Below, piece after piece: positions 33,742-43,952 of a stretch of DNA of 64,000 nucleotides. Position 1 is the first letter of the stretch. Each line of letters opens with the position of its first letter. The DNA comes from Naematelia aurantialba (Eukaryota; Basidiomycota; Tremellomycetes; Tremellales; Naemateliaceae), in NCBI GenBank assembly GCA_021527695.1, contig JAKFAO010000001.1, positions 2,108,001-2,172,000 of the forward strand, in the 5' to 3' direction. The notes under the pieces were generated by a model. The model had not been told where the DNA came from. It searched no databases and worked only from the letters and a program-made list of their open reading frames with translations. The position numbers and the translations under genes are program-made.

Positions 33742-34627
33742 TTACTTGCCGTAGGACTGCTTCGTGTCGCCCTTGGGAGACGTGTACTGCGCGTACCCGC
33801 TGCCTACGGGAGTGTCAGTGGCGGCACTCGACGGCGATCTGGGCAGCGACCCGGACGCGAATGCGACACCGCGACACCGGAACACCGCCGTGGACAGAAT
33901 ACCGCCATGGAGAGAACACCGCCGTGGACAGAACACCGTCGTGGACAGAACACCGTCGTGGACAGCGACGTGGAGTAGACGGACGACAGACGGCGATAGG
34001 CGTGCTCGGTGCTTACGTACCCGAGTTGTAGTACTTGGAGCCGTTGGTATTGGAGTAGTAGTAGCTCCCGTTGTTGCTGTGAACGTCAGCGTCGGCGTCA
34101 GCATCGGCGGCGGCGGCGGCGGCGGGGTCGGTGTCGGCGTCGATGGCGGAGTCGGTCAACAGGACCAGCGACGAGAAAACGCAGGACACGGCCAGAGCTG
34201 ACGTCCACGACAACGTCGCTGAAGCGCGAGACAACTTCCTTGGAGTAATGGTAGCCGGTGTCGCCCGTGCGGGTGTCCTGGCGGGTATCGTACCTGTTCC
34301 CCTGAGGCGGTCAGTGTGCGTTCTGGACAGAGGCAGAGTATGTGCGCTGCATGGCCTTTGCAGGGGCCGCCGGATGGGGTCCGGCGTCGCGACGGTCCTG
34401 ATAGTGCACCAGAGGTAGCCGGCCTGGGACATGAATGCAAGGCATATAACAAGTAGGCACGGCTTCGTAGCGGTGGAGACACAACTCGGTGCAGCACAAC
34501 ACGGTGCAGCACAACACGGTGCAGCACAACTAGGTCAAGACGGCCATGGGAGCAGTGAAACGACAAGAGACAGACCTACCTGGTCGTTGGTGCCGCGGGA
34601 AGTCACTTGGTCATTGTTCTTGGGCAT
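33742..34627 (-). CDS. Small Tyr/Asn/Ser-rich protein, doubtful splicing
   Basis: A short protein of about 75 residues. Exons that look coding: 34580-34627 (MPKNNDQVTSRGTNDQ), 34240-34301 (GNRYDTRQDTRTGDTGYHYS), 34021-34076 (NNGSYYYSNTNGSKYYNS), 33742-33803 (SGYAQYTSPKGDTKQSYGK). Introns 1 and 3 have good GT-AG sites in phase. Intron 2 has a good acceptor at 34077, but the phase needed to continue from YHYS falls on GG (34239-34238) where GT is expected. With GT only, exon 2 shrinks to 8 nt (34294-34301) and drops the RYDTRQ to YHYS part. The repeated YHYS/YYYSN/YYN pattern recalls small conserved fungal proteins I know only loosely; function unknown. Either the donor is non-canonical, the allele is damaged, or there is a base error. 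Confidence 0.55.
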
Positions 34628-35458
34628 GGCGCTGTGTCGAGAGTAAGAGCGAGGCTAGAGGCAGAGGCAAGAGTCCAGAGATGAGAATAACCAAGGTGCT
34701 CGTTATGGAATACCAGTCTGATGCATGGATGACGAGGGCTATATACCCAACTCGGCGACGATAAGAGGATACCGCAGCCCTGAGATGTCCGAGATACCCG
34801 ATAAGAGCAGACCATGTGCGATGAGCAGAGCGCCTCGTTCGGACCCTGGTGTTGGTGCTGGTGCTGCTCGTCGCATGGTGCAGATTGCAGGAGGTCGGTG
34901 CTCTCGCCCGAGCGACCTCCTCGCCCCTGGCCGATCACGCAAGGATCTCCGCTCGTCACCAGGCGGACGGTGGTCGCCTGGGACTGCAAGGTGATTCTGG
35001 TGGTGCCGACATCGTGCCGACATCAGACACAACCATCAAATAGCGTTCATCAGGGTGGCATCTGTCGTGCTGACCATACCATGCTGATCCTATTATACGG
35101 GAGGGATGGGCTCGAAGACTGCCGGTGCCGTACGCATCAGACACAGGTCGCCACTGGCCCTGACTGGACTTGTCTGGCTTATCATGTTATGGCTGATCGT
35201 CGCCTCACTCCACTCCCGGTTCCGGATGGAGCATGTCGGCGATCGTGCTCCTACGCCCAGTATCACCGCCGTCCTCAGGCGGTGCCCAATCCTCCTGCCC
35301 TGCATCCAACACCATCATTTTGCTCCTGCATCCTTCTGTACCTTGTTGGCCGACACCGCTGACATACCGCTGACCTGCTTCTCGGTTTCACAGGCGCCGC
35401 TGGCCTGCTCCGCTGTCCTAACCTCAGTCTCCACAAGCAACGTCAACTGATTCGCCGC
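34628..35458. other. Intergenic region, minus-strand genes
   Basis: The promoter of the small Tyr-rich gene and the 3' flank of the large Cys-cluster gene. Open frames on both strands are short and lack motifs. A short ggtgttggtgctggtgctg run lies at about 34847. Nothing else was seen. Confidence 0.4.
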
Positions 35459-38400
35459 CTAGCGCTCGTCTTGCACAGGCGACGTCGACGTGACGTCGGC
35501 GCCCGTCCCCGCCTCCGTCGCTGGGGTGTAACCGCCCCTCGACCCCAAGCTAGCGCGGCCTTTTCCTCCCCTATCCGCTTTCCGTTTCCGAGGCGGTGTG
35601 GCCGTGTCCTCGCTGGTCTCTGTGACCCGCTGTTTTCCTCTCACACCAGCACCGCCCTTGGAAGTCGCGGGACTGGCGGACACTGGCTGCCCCGTCTTGG
35701 TCGATGGCGCAGCTGGGAGTTTTCCCGCCAGAGCAGATGCAGATGCAGATGCAGATGACGCAGCTGGGAGTTTTCCCGACTGGGTAGAGGCAGCAGCTGG
35801 GAGTTTCTGCAGCGGAGGCAGAGGCGCCGGCGCAAGTAATTCAAGCACGGGGACCTCGGCGTCGACAGTGATCACCCCGGTCCACGTCCGGTCTGCTTCG
35901 TCCGCCGGCTCTTCAGGGACCACCCGCGCGGCAGGGAGGACCTCGCGCCGTGGTGGGCGGATACGCAGAGATTGCGACTTGTCCAGTGGCCGAGGACCGA
36001 TGTACCAGTCTGCCAGGGGGGCCAGGAGCGGCTTGGTAGCCTCCTTACAGCTCAATGGCTGCGACTGCGGCTGCGACTGCCGCTTCGCTCTGGATTTGCT
36101 GTGTGGGGTAAAGTCGGGATCGGCCGTGGATGTCAAGTCGACGCTGTGACCGGGACTATCGTATACTTGACGAGCAATGCACACTGGATCAGGGATGTCA
36201 GCAGGGATCGGAGTACCGGTAACTGAGAGAGACGACGTAGACTGACTGAAGCCAAAGCCATCGGGTTTGAACACCACCTCCATGCCGGCTTCTGAGCCCG
36301 TCTTGACAGCCACCACATCACCGTGCTGGACAGTCACCTCGGCTTGTTTGCCGATATTGACCGCGTCGTCGTCCTCGATCCGCCGCCTGAAGCGGACGCC
36401 CCCGTCGGATCCAAGGAACAGAAACGCGTACGAGGTATTCGGCGCGATGTCGACTCGCTATAAGATAGTCAGCGGGCAGTCGGTGAGCCAGGCGAACGAC
36501 CGAGTACAACGAGCACGACGGAGGGCCAGACCGGCACAGCTGGCATATGATCGAGTTGTCATTCCACACGCGAGCAGACATCACATGGAGACACTCGGTG
36601 TGGAGCAATGCACTCACTGGATGAGATGTTGCAGGCAGCCCGGGCGGAACGGCAGCAATGAGCACTGAATTGAATCTTCTGAACGTATAAGTCAAATGCA
36701 CGTCCTGCAGTTGCAACAACTCACTCCTTGTCGCCGGGAAACATACGCCCCGCTCGGTCATTGACAAGGTCTGCCGCGTCGAGACAGGTGGTCGGAGCCT
36801 CTGCCCAGGGTACGGCCCGAGGCGTCGGTATGTCCTCAATCACGGACGGTTCCGGGCCGCAAAGATACGTGAATAACGGAGCTGCCTGTTTCTCTGTATC
36901 TGCGTGGCGTTAGCATGACCATTCATCCAAGTCACACAAGTCAAGCGTTGACGGACGTCCAGTACCGGATCGGACCCAGGTAGGAGAGGCAGATAGACTT
37001 GCCTCTATGTACAAGAGGATTCAGGATAGGACGCTCGAATTTTGTAAGCCCTGCTCCTGGTTCAGTCCGCTGAAGTTCCGCCAAAATTCTCTCGGCAGAT
37101 AAATGTGAGCCGTGGCCCATCGTGCTCAGTGCATGATGGATCTCCGCTCCGGGTCCCAAGCCTCGGTCCATCGCGTTATGCTTGACCACCTTGATGTCGT
37201 CGGCGTAGAGCGTTGACGAGCGGATATGCACGAATGAAAACGAGGGAAATCCGTCGTCCTGACGGGGGCCGGTACATACCGGTCGGGCAGGTGGGCGAAG
37301 AAACTCTGCACCGTATACTCGAGGTTGATGGGAAATGGTATGCTGATCTGTCTCAGCTGACTACAGAGAGGAGATCGATAAGAGAACAGAGAACAAGAGG
37401 ACCTACGTGGCAATGGTCGCAGGACCACTCGGTCCAACTGCGCCGCTCGTTTGCCATCGCGCATTTGCTGCATACCCATGCCCGCCACCTCTCCTTTCCA
37501 GCTTCAGCGCGCAAGATGCTGGAGCTTTGAATCGTCGGTTCGGCAGGGCGAAGCTCGAGGTGAAAGTCCTCGGCCTGCGTGTACCTTCTGTAGCTCGTTC
37601 TGACGATACAATCCTTCCCTGGACCGATACGCCCTGCAGCCCGATAATCAGTACGAGGAGATACCATGGCCAGAACTCAGAACTCACCGTTGGCTTGAAA
37701 GAAGGCAGGGCATGCCTCGTTCAAACACAAATGAGAGTCGCCGTATATGTCTTCCGATAACATTGTACACTGTCGACACCGCCAGTATGGCACTTTGCCC
37801 GATCCCGACTTATCTGCTGTGGGCGAGTCTGTCCCGTCTCTCGTGAGATCCTTGTCACAGCTGTTCATATTAGGCCGGTGTTGGGATGCCATGTCGAGCG
37901 GCGGACGGATGCTTTCTTGCTCCCACCATGGTTTTTCGGGGCGAGTCCATTTAAAACAGAACATCCATCGGACCTGTCGAGGTCTCCACGACGCACTCGG
38001 ATCGCCCGCAGACAAGTCCTCCGATATACCATCAGGAAGCACGGGCACCACCTGACTCTATCAGCGGAGACAGTCATGGGGGCAAGGACAAGTAGTTCAC
38101 CCAAGCTTCAGCGACCGAGAACCAGCCTAGCACTGTAAACGGCTTTGGTACTTTGAAGGGTACCAACGGATAGTCCTGCGCCACGACAAGCGCGACCGGA
38201 GTCCGGGCTTGCTTGGCTCTGAGCAGAGCAATGATCTCGGGGGGTTCGTTGGCGTAGCGATCCACGAAAGCTGAGTCGTAGCTCGGTGTCATTCCCTCGT
38301 GGCCATAGGGGCTCTGTGAAGCGAACGGCACCGAATCGAGAGGCAATGGAGCCGGATCTCGGATAATCGGCCGGGCCCTGCCACTACGATACGTTGAGCA

Positions 38401-40182
38401 TGTTTTCTCGAGGTACATGACACAACAGAAGTGACACGCACATTGGCAGACACAGGGTCCTAGAGTGGTCTGGGTCTCTCAGGTCCCAAAATGCCCAGTT
38501 CGGTTCCGCCTTGCCTTCGAGCAGCACGCCTCGCGCTAGTCCTCCATTACCAATCTCGACGCTGGCACCCGTCGTTCTGACGGGATCTCGCAGAAAGGTC
38601 GTGGCGTTCTGAAGTGCGGCCCTCGTATTCGCCCAGATATATGTGTTTTCAGCGACGCCTGCTATTGGCGGTTTCGCCGCGTTGTCTAAGACGCGCGTTT
38701 GCCATGCCCTGTCGTCGGCTGTCAAGAGAGGTCGAGCTTCCGTAGGGTCGGGTATGAGTCGCGATTTCCGCCGAAACTTCTTGACGATCACGCCGTCGTC
38801 GTTGAGCGTATCGGGATCGACCTCCCCGGTGAGAGACAGACGCCGTTTCTTCCGCACCCGCTTTCCGCGACCGCCATCCAGCTCTGGCGTGGGGTCGCGC
38901 AACGCCGGACCGTCCTCGTCGATGTCCATAGGTGACGAATCTCTGATCGTGACCGCGCCCTCGCCGGTGAGTCTGCCTTTTCCCTTTTCAGCCTTGGTAA
39001 AGCGCTTCTCCTCCTTGTCTAGCGTGTGCGACTGCTCAGGCTCGTCTTTAACGGCAGCAGCGTCGCTTTTCCGGCTCTTGCGATGAATGCGAGGGCGCAT
39101 GATCATCCAGCTCCCACCAGGCTGGCAATGGTACCCCCCAGTCCTACAGCGGCCACAGATCGGGAGACCGCGGTCACAAAACTTGTTCACCGAAGAACTG
39201 CTGCAGGGGCTACATGTAGTAGGCACAAAGTAGACTGCCTCGACTATATCACCACAGCGTCAGCTCGGGCGCTTTCCGAGGTCTCCAAGGCTCAGGGTGT
39301 TCAGCCAACGTACGGGAGGTTTTGCTGACGCCCATCCAGACACTGCTCGAGTCAAGTCGGTCGTCCATGTCAGCCGGTAATCGAGCTGGCCGGTACAGCG
39401 CTTTCGGAGGGAGGAGGTCCAGATTCGGCTGGATAACGAGATCATCGTAATGCGGGTTCGCGACCGAGTGAGCGGGATACACGACGTCTGGAGGAGGGTG
39501 GTACGGCGGTAGGCCGGTTGCGACGAAAGTTCTAGCAGGGAGTTTCGCGTTGGAAGTGGAGCCGTGCCGGGGTGATGAGAGATGCGAATCCATAAGGCCA
39601 GAAGACCTGAGCAGCATGAGTGTAGGTCCAAAGAGAAATTGATTCTTCGACTAAGCTTTTATCGTGATGAAAATGCGATGCTAGACAAGCCAAGGACACT
39701 CACCCTACAGCGGTGATTGAGATCTGAGCTGGGGGATGTTCACGGTGGCTTTCCGCCGCAGCCTTCGTAGCGTCCCCCGGCTTGGCCATCAGTCGCGCTG
39801 GAAGGTCTGCCGCAGCCTTAAGATCGCCATTTGTCGGCTTGCTCGTCCGCGTGTCATCGAGAGATGCTGGCCGCGCAGGCTCCGCGGCTGAAGGCTCAGT
39901 AAGCGCTGCGAGCGGCGCGATCGCACGTTCGCCAGCGTCGCCGGCATCGCCAGTGGGGTCTACAGCCTCTAGCGCAAAGTTGACGCTGTCCGCTGAAATA
40001 TCCTGCTCTTTCGTAGTGCCAGTCGAGCCGATTTCCGGAAACAGAGGATCACCCACGAGGTCGGACTGGGTGGTGAGAGCGTCTTGACGACGAGCGACCT
40101 GTGTCGGCTCTTGTGACCTCTCTCGGCTGTCTCTATGGGCGATGTCGGCACGGTGGTCAAGAGGGACCTCTGAGACCTCCAT
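35459..40182 (-). CDS. Large Cys-cluster protein with possible AlkB-like C-terminal domain
   Basis: Eleven exons fit in phase: 39704-40182, 39314-39606, 38442-39243, 38101-38383, 37688-38051, 37407-37633, 37312-37347, 37003-37258, 36725-36899, 36618-36678, 35459-36457, for 1324 residues. Three Cys clusters are visible. Residues about 264-294 have TTCSPCSS, then CDRGLPICGRCRTGGYHC; residues about 711-738 have WRCRQC and CLNEAC; residues about 790-815 have CSKC and CDHC. RFNSVLIAAVPPG, FLFLGSDGGVRFRRR and VTVQHGDVVAVK, near residues 972-1045, match from memory a fungal family with an AlkB-like 2-oxoglutarate/Fe(II) oxygenase domain. The usual HxD is not evident; HPRVD is the nearest. The last 230 residues are Pro/Ala/Lys-rich and probably disordered. 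Intron 8 has a GC donor. Function is unknown; demethylation of nucleic acid is only a guess. Confidence 0.6.
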
Positions 40183-40200
40183 CCCGAGCCTTCCAAGCTC

Positions 40201-40346
40201 GTCTGCTCAGAGACAAGCCGTTGGACAAGAGGTAGGAAGAGTCTCGAGAGACGTTTGCAGCTCAACGGATCCCAAAATGCGCAACATTTCTGGTCGCCAA
40301 AAGCCCAATTCGCTTCGGCTGTGTTTTTCAACCTCACATATCTCTC
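40201..40346 (-). pseudogene. Possible remnant resembling part of the Cys-cluster protein
   Basis: Just upstream of the predicted start at 40182, in another frame, the minus strand encodes NTAEANWAFGDQKC and then FWDPLSCKRLSRLFLPLVQ. This resembles an internal segment of the downstream protein (GKAEPNWAFWD, then LCLP). There is no ATG in frame, and the frame begins right after ctatag, a possible acceptor. It may be a missed 5' exon or the remnant of a duplicated copy. It overlaps the short divergent promoter shared with the transporter gene. Confidence 0.35.
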
Positions 40347-40361
40347 GCTCTATAGCCAACC

Positions 40362-42092
40362 ATGCTGAAAAGCTTCGTCTCGATACTCAAGCCAGAGGCA
40401 GACGACAGCAGGCGGGCCTCTGCAGACTATGAGCCGGTTTCCGTAGAAGATGAGGCTCATGTGCCCAACCTGGCCCGTATCGAGGACGGAGGCAAGGGGG
40501 TGTACTTGTGTTTCTGGGTGCTGGGCGCAGGTGTTCTCTTGAGCTGGAATGGTGCGTCCACGGTCCACTGGTCCGCTCCTTCTGCGTCTAGTCGCTCGAG
40601 TGGGTGCTGGCGCTGATATGAGCAGCGTTGATATGTACCATGCCGCTGTTGGCGAGCTACATCCCCCCAGACTCGCCGACACGCGCAAGCCTGGCAAGTT
40701 GGCTCAGCACGGCCTACTGCTTTGGCAATCTCTTCTTTCTCGGGACAGCGCAAGGGAGTGTGGGCAAGGTATCTATCATCTTCGTCTACCAACTGGACTG
40801 TCAACGTCGCCGCCATGGACCTGTAGCCGAGCAGTGGCTGACAAGTCTAGTCTTCACCGTCCCCTCGACTACATCTGGCTTTGGTCCTGCTCTTCCTCAG
40901 CTCCCTATTCATCACGTTCCCCACGCTGCCGATCCTCCTTCCGATCCTCTCTGCATCGTTCATCCTCCCTTTCCTGCTGCTCGTCACCGTCGTGCTCTCC
41001 CTCGCGACGGCCTGGCTGCAGTCGTCCGTGTTCGCCCTGGCAGCGCTGTGGGGCAGCGAGGAAATGCTCGCGGTCATGTCCGGCCAAGGCGGAATTGCCA
41101 TCCTCGTGTCGCTCGTCCAAGTCGGTTTGGCCGTCATTTCCGCGCTTCACGGCTCCGCCTTGAGCGCGACAACTGTGGAGCCGAGCGACTCGGACGAGCA
41201 ATCTACGCTAGCGGGTATTGGGCTGTGGGCCGTCGGGTCGGCCGGCGCGTTCGGATGCATGATTGCGCACAAATGGCTGATGCGTCATGCCAACTACCGC
41301 GTCGTCCTCGCCCCGCTCGCACTGCGTAGCACGCACCAGCCGCCGATCGAGGATGGCGAGGAGCTCGCTTTGGGGAAGGAGAGCCGCGAAGGAGCGAGTC
41401 GCAGGCTGCTGCGGAAGAATGCGGCCGTCAACTTGGCCGTCGCATATGTGTTTGTCGTGACTCTTGTCAGTCTATCATCCTGTCCATGTCAACGTGGCGC
41501 TGATGCGCCCTAGTCTGTCTTCCCGCCAGTCACAGCGTCTATCACATCAGTACGGGCTTCGCCGCCACGTCTTCTGCGACCCGACGTCTTCATCCCTCTC
41601 CACTTTCTGGTCTTCAACAGTAAGCTTCTGTCATCCCAATCCCCCGTCGCCGCGCTGACCAGTATAGTTGGAGACTATGTCGGCCGGACATATCTTCCCG
41701 CTATCCCCTCGTTGCTGTTCACGTCCCAACCGACCGTCCTCGCTCTGTCGTTCGCCCGCACGATATTCATACCCATCCTCCTGCTGTGCAACACGCCGAA
41801 CAACGCCTCGCCATTGATCGACTCTGATGCCGTCTTTTTCCTCATCCTCCTGTTCTTCGGCTTGACCAACGGGTGCGTGTCGCTCGTCTTGCTACCATCA
41901 GTGTTTTCCCAGCTCACTTGCTGCAGGTATATATCGAGCCTGGCGATGATCCTTGCGTCAACGCCGGCGTTCAATCACCGCGTAGCAGAGGAAGAAAAGG
42001 ACGTGGCGGGGTCGTTGGCGGGTTTCTGTCTTGTGGCTGGCCTGGCAGTGGGCAGCTTGTGTAGCTTTGGCGTGGGAGCTCTAGTGCATTGA
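40362..42092 (+). CDS. FUN26: Equilibrative nucleoside transporter (SLC29/ENT family)
   Basis: Multi-span membrane protein moving nucleosides or nucleobases, in fungi often at the vacuole. Six exons fit: 40362-40551, 40626-40768, 40851-41465, 41514-41619, 41668-41872, 41927-42092, for 474 residues, the usual family size. The first helix carries GAGVLLSWNALICTMPLL, the ENT (P)WN signature. HLALVLLFLSSLFITFPTLP, FILPFLLLVTVVLSLATAWL and later segments make up the helix set. FN at the end of exon 4 joins IGDYVGR, the family's FN..D..GR motif. The C-terminus reads FFGLTNGYISSLAMILAS, EKDVAGSLAGFCLVAGLAVGS and ends VGALVH, as expected for ENTs. It is transcribed away from the Cys-cluster gene, with only 179 bp between the two starts. 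Confidence 0.88.
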
Positions 42093-42399
42093 GCACACGG
42101 CGCGGCAGTTGTAGTCAGCTAGATGTATCAACGATTCACGATAACGATAGGCCCTGTAACCCTTCTTGATACCTCAGGTCGTTTTCACAGTCAGCCGGAT
42201 CCCGTAGAGAGCTCCGAGTTCCGCTAGAAAACCGTCCATAGCCAAAGATGCTTACAACATTATTGCAAAACTAGCAAGTCTGAAATGCAGTGTAGATGGA
42301 CAGCTGCTGCTCCATGATGCAATGCAACCGTCTACCCACCCAGCCCGCCAATCTATCCACCTGCGCCAAGGGGTACCCCCCCCCCCCCACCCCCGGGGG
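42093..42399. other. Short convergent intergenic region
   Basis: The 3' flanks of the nucleoside transporter and RPC9 genes, which end towards each other. It contains a run of 13 C (42376-42388) followed by accccc and ggggg just before the RPC9 stop codon. No gene was seen. Confidence 0.6.
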
Positions 42400-43493
42400 T
42401 TAGTCCATATCTCCTTCCCTCTCCTCGCCAACACCATCCTCCTTGTCCCTACCCCATTCAGCCTCATGCACAAACTCCTCTTCGACGCCTCCCTCCATCG
42501 TCACATCCCCTTGCACGTCCACGACCATTCCCGGATGATCCCTCTGCTCGTTGGGCTCGTGTCGCTGCCGCTTGATGATGTACGGTTCCAGCTCAGGCGG
42601 CGGGGCAGGAAGGAGGGTGGAGTCGACGAGGTCGATGATGGCATCCAAGTGCGGGGCGGGATCTGGCCGGAATCGCGAATCCACTTCTTCTATCATCTGC
42701 TCTCGAATCAGCAGGTGCGAGGAGGGACAGCAAGAGTATATGAGCGAGAAGAGAGGGCAAGAGGGCAAGAGGGCAAGAGGGAAGAAGAAAAGCAGGAAAA
42801 GCAGGAAAGAGGAAGGAGGGAGAGGAAGCAGGAAGTAGGAAGAGAAAGGAGGAAGGAAGGAAGATGGAAAGAAAGAGGCGTAACTCACACAGTAGATCTC
42901 GGCGGGAACGAGCGGCACGAGGTTGGAAATGGTGAGAACCTCAGCTTTGGTGAGCTGATACTCCTGCAGCTGGTCTGCAAGTTGCGTTATACCCTCTTCG
43001 CTTTGACGCGAGGTCATCGACATGTCCTCGGAGCACAGGTACTTGATGACCTACCGCAGCGTTAGCATCGCCGACAAGGTAGCGCTGCGAATGGAAAGTA
43101 GTAAGGAATTTCCAATCGTGCTTTCCAATTGACGTTCGCTCACCTGATTTTGCACCCAGACCAGCTCCTGGCTCAGTCCCCGTCGATCCGCCTCGCGTTC
43201 CTTCTTCGCCTCTTCTGCACTCTGAACTGGCAGCTCCTCCAGTGATGGCAGCTCGCCGTACTCCTTGTCCTTCGTACTCAGAGGAATATGCGTAGCAGCC
43301 ATGACCTTGGCACGAAGGTCCGCCGCTGCTATACGTTGCGCTAGCTCATCCGTGTCCTGTTTTTGCTGGATAAAATGCGTGAGCACCTCGTAGTTGGACA
43401 GGTGTATTGGTGGGTTCGTCGAAAGCTGAACAGCTTGTCAGTCTTGGCTGTCCATACCCAGATCAGACTCCTGTTGTCGCCACATACCTTCAT
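42400..43493 (-). CDS. RPC17: RNA polymerase III subunit RPC9 (Rpc17)
   Basis: Stalk subunit of RNA polymerase III, partner of Rpc25 (Rpb4-like/CGRP-RCP family). Four exons fit: 43488-43493, 43144-43425, 42889-43050, 42400-42696, giving 248 residues. Exon 1 is only six bases (ATG AAG). Splicing gives MK then LSTNPPIHLSNYEVLTHF, matching the family start MKV...LSxYEVL. YQLTKAEVLTISNLVP and EIYCMIEEVDSRF form the conserved HRDC-like C-terminal part and confirm the joins. An extra acidic tail of about 60 residues (EEEFVHEAEW) follows. Intron 3 is filled with purine repeats (gaggaagga, 42718-42870). It is divergent from the Mbp1-type gene, 459 bp apart. Confidence 0.88.
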
Positions 43494-43952
43494 GTTGTTT
43501 CCGTCACCCCCATGCGGGTCATCAACGACAGACGACGACGCAGGCCGGCTCAGTGATGCGAAAACAATCAGAAAACGCAGTGAACCATCTCCACAACCGG
43601 CCAGCTTATGCCACATCGCCCCTCATTTCGGCAATACAACGGCGTTACTGCCTTCCAGCCCAGGTCGCTGTTGAATTTGCTTCCGCTCGACCTCCACCGC
43701 GCCTGCTTCGGGTCGCGCTCGCGTCTCTGCCTTTTTCGCGTAGCTCATCTTGTACACCTTGCCCTCTTGAACCAGCGATCCGACAGAGTCTTTGTGTCCA
43801 CCGTCGCCAGCGCTCTATATCTTGGTGTATTGTTTGACAGGCAGCGCGGCACTGTGGCTTCAGACGGGGCGACTAGAGGAGAAACATTGTTGCATTGAAG
43901 CTCAATTGCGTGACTCGATACGAAAACACGCTGGCTTCCGCCGACAGCCAAC
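43494..43952. promoter_or_regulatory. Divergent promoter region, RPC9 and Mbp1-type genes
   Basis: 459 bp separate the two start codons. Open frames on the plus strand through this stretch have no recognisable motif. No clear TATA or repeated box was found. It is listed only because it must carry both promoters. Confidence 0.4.

Noticed and set aside
34431..34566. Triple tgcagcacaacacgg repeat near 34490-34525 as a minisatellite
   Set aside because: Real but very short (three units), inside the first intron of the small gene; not listed separately.
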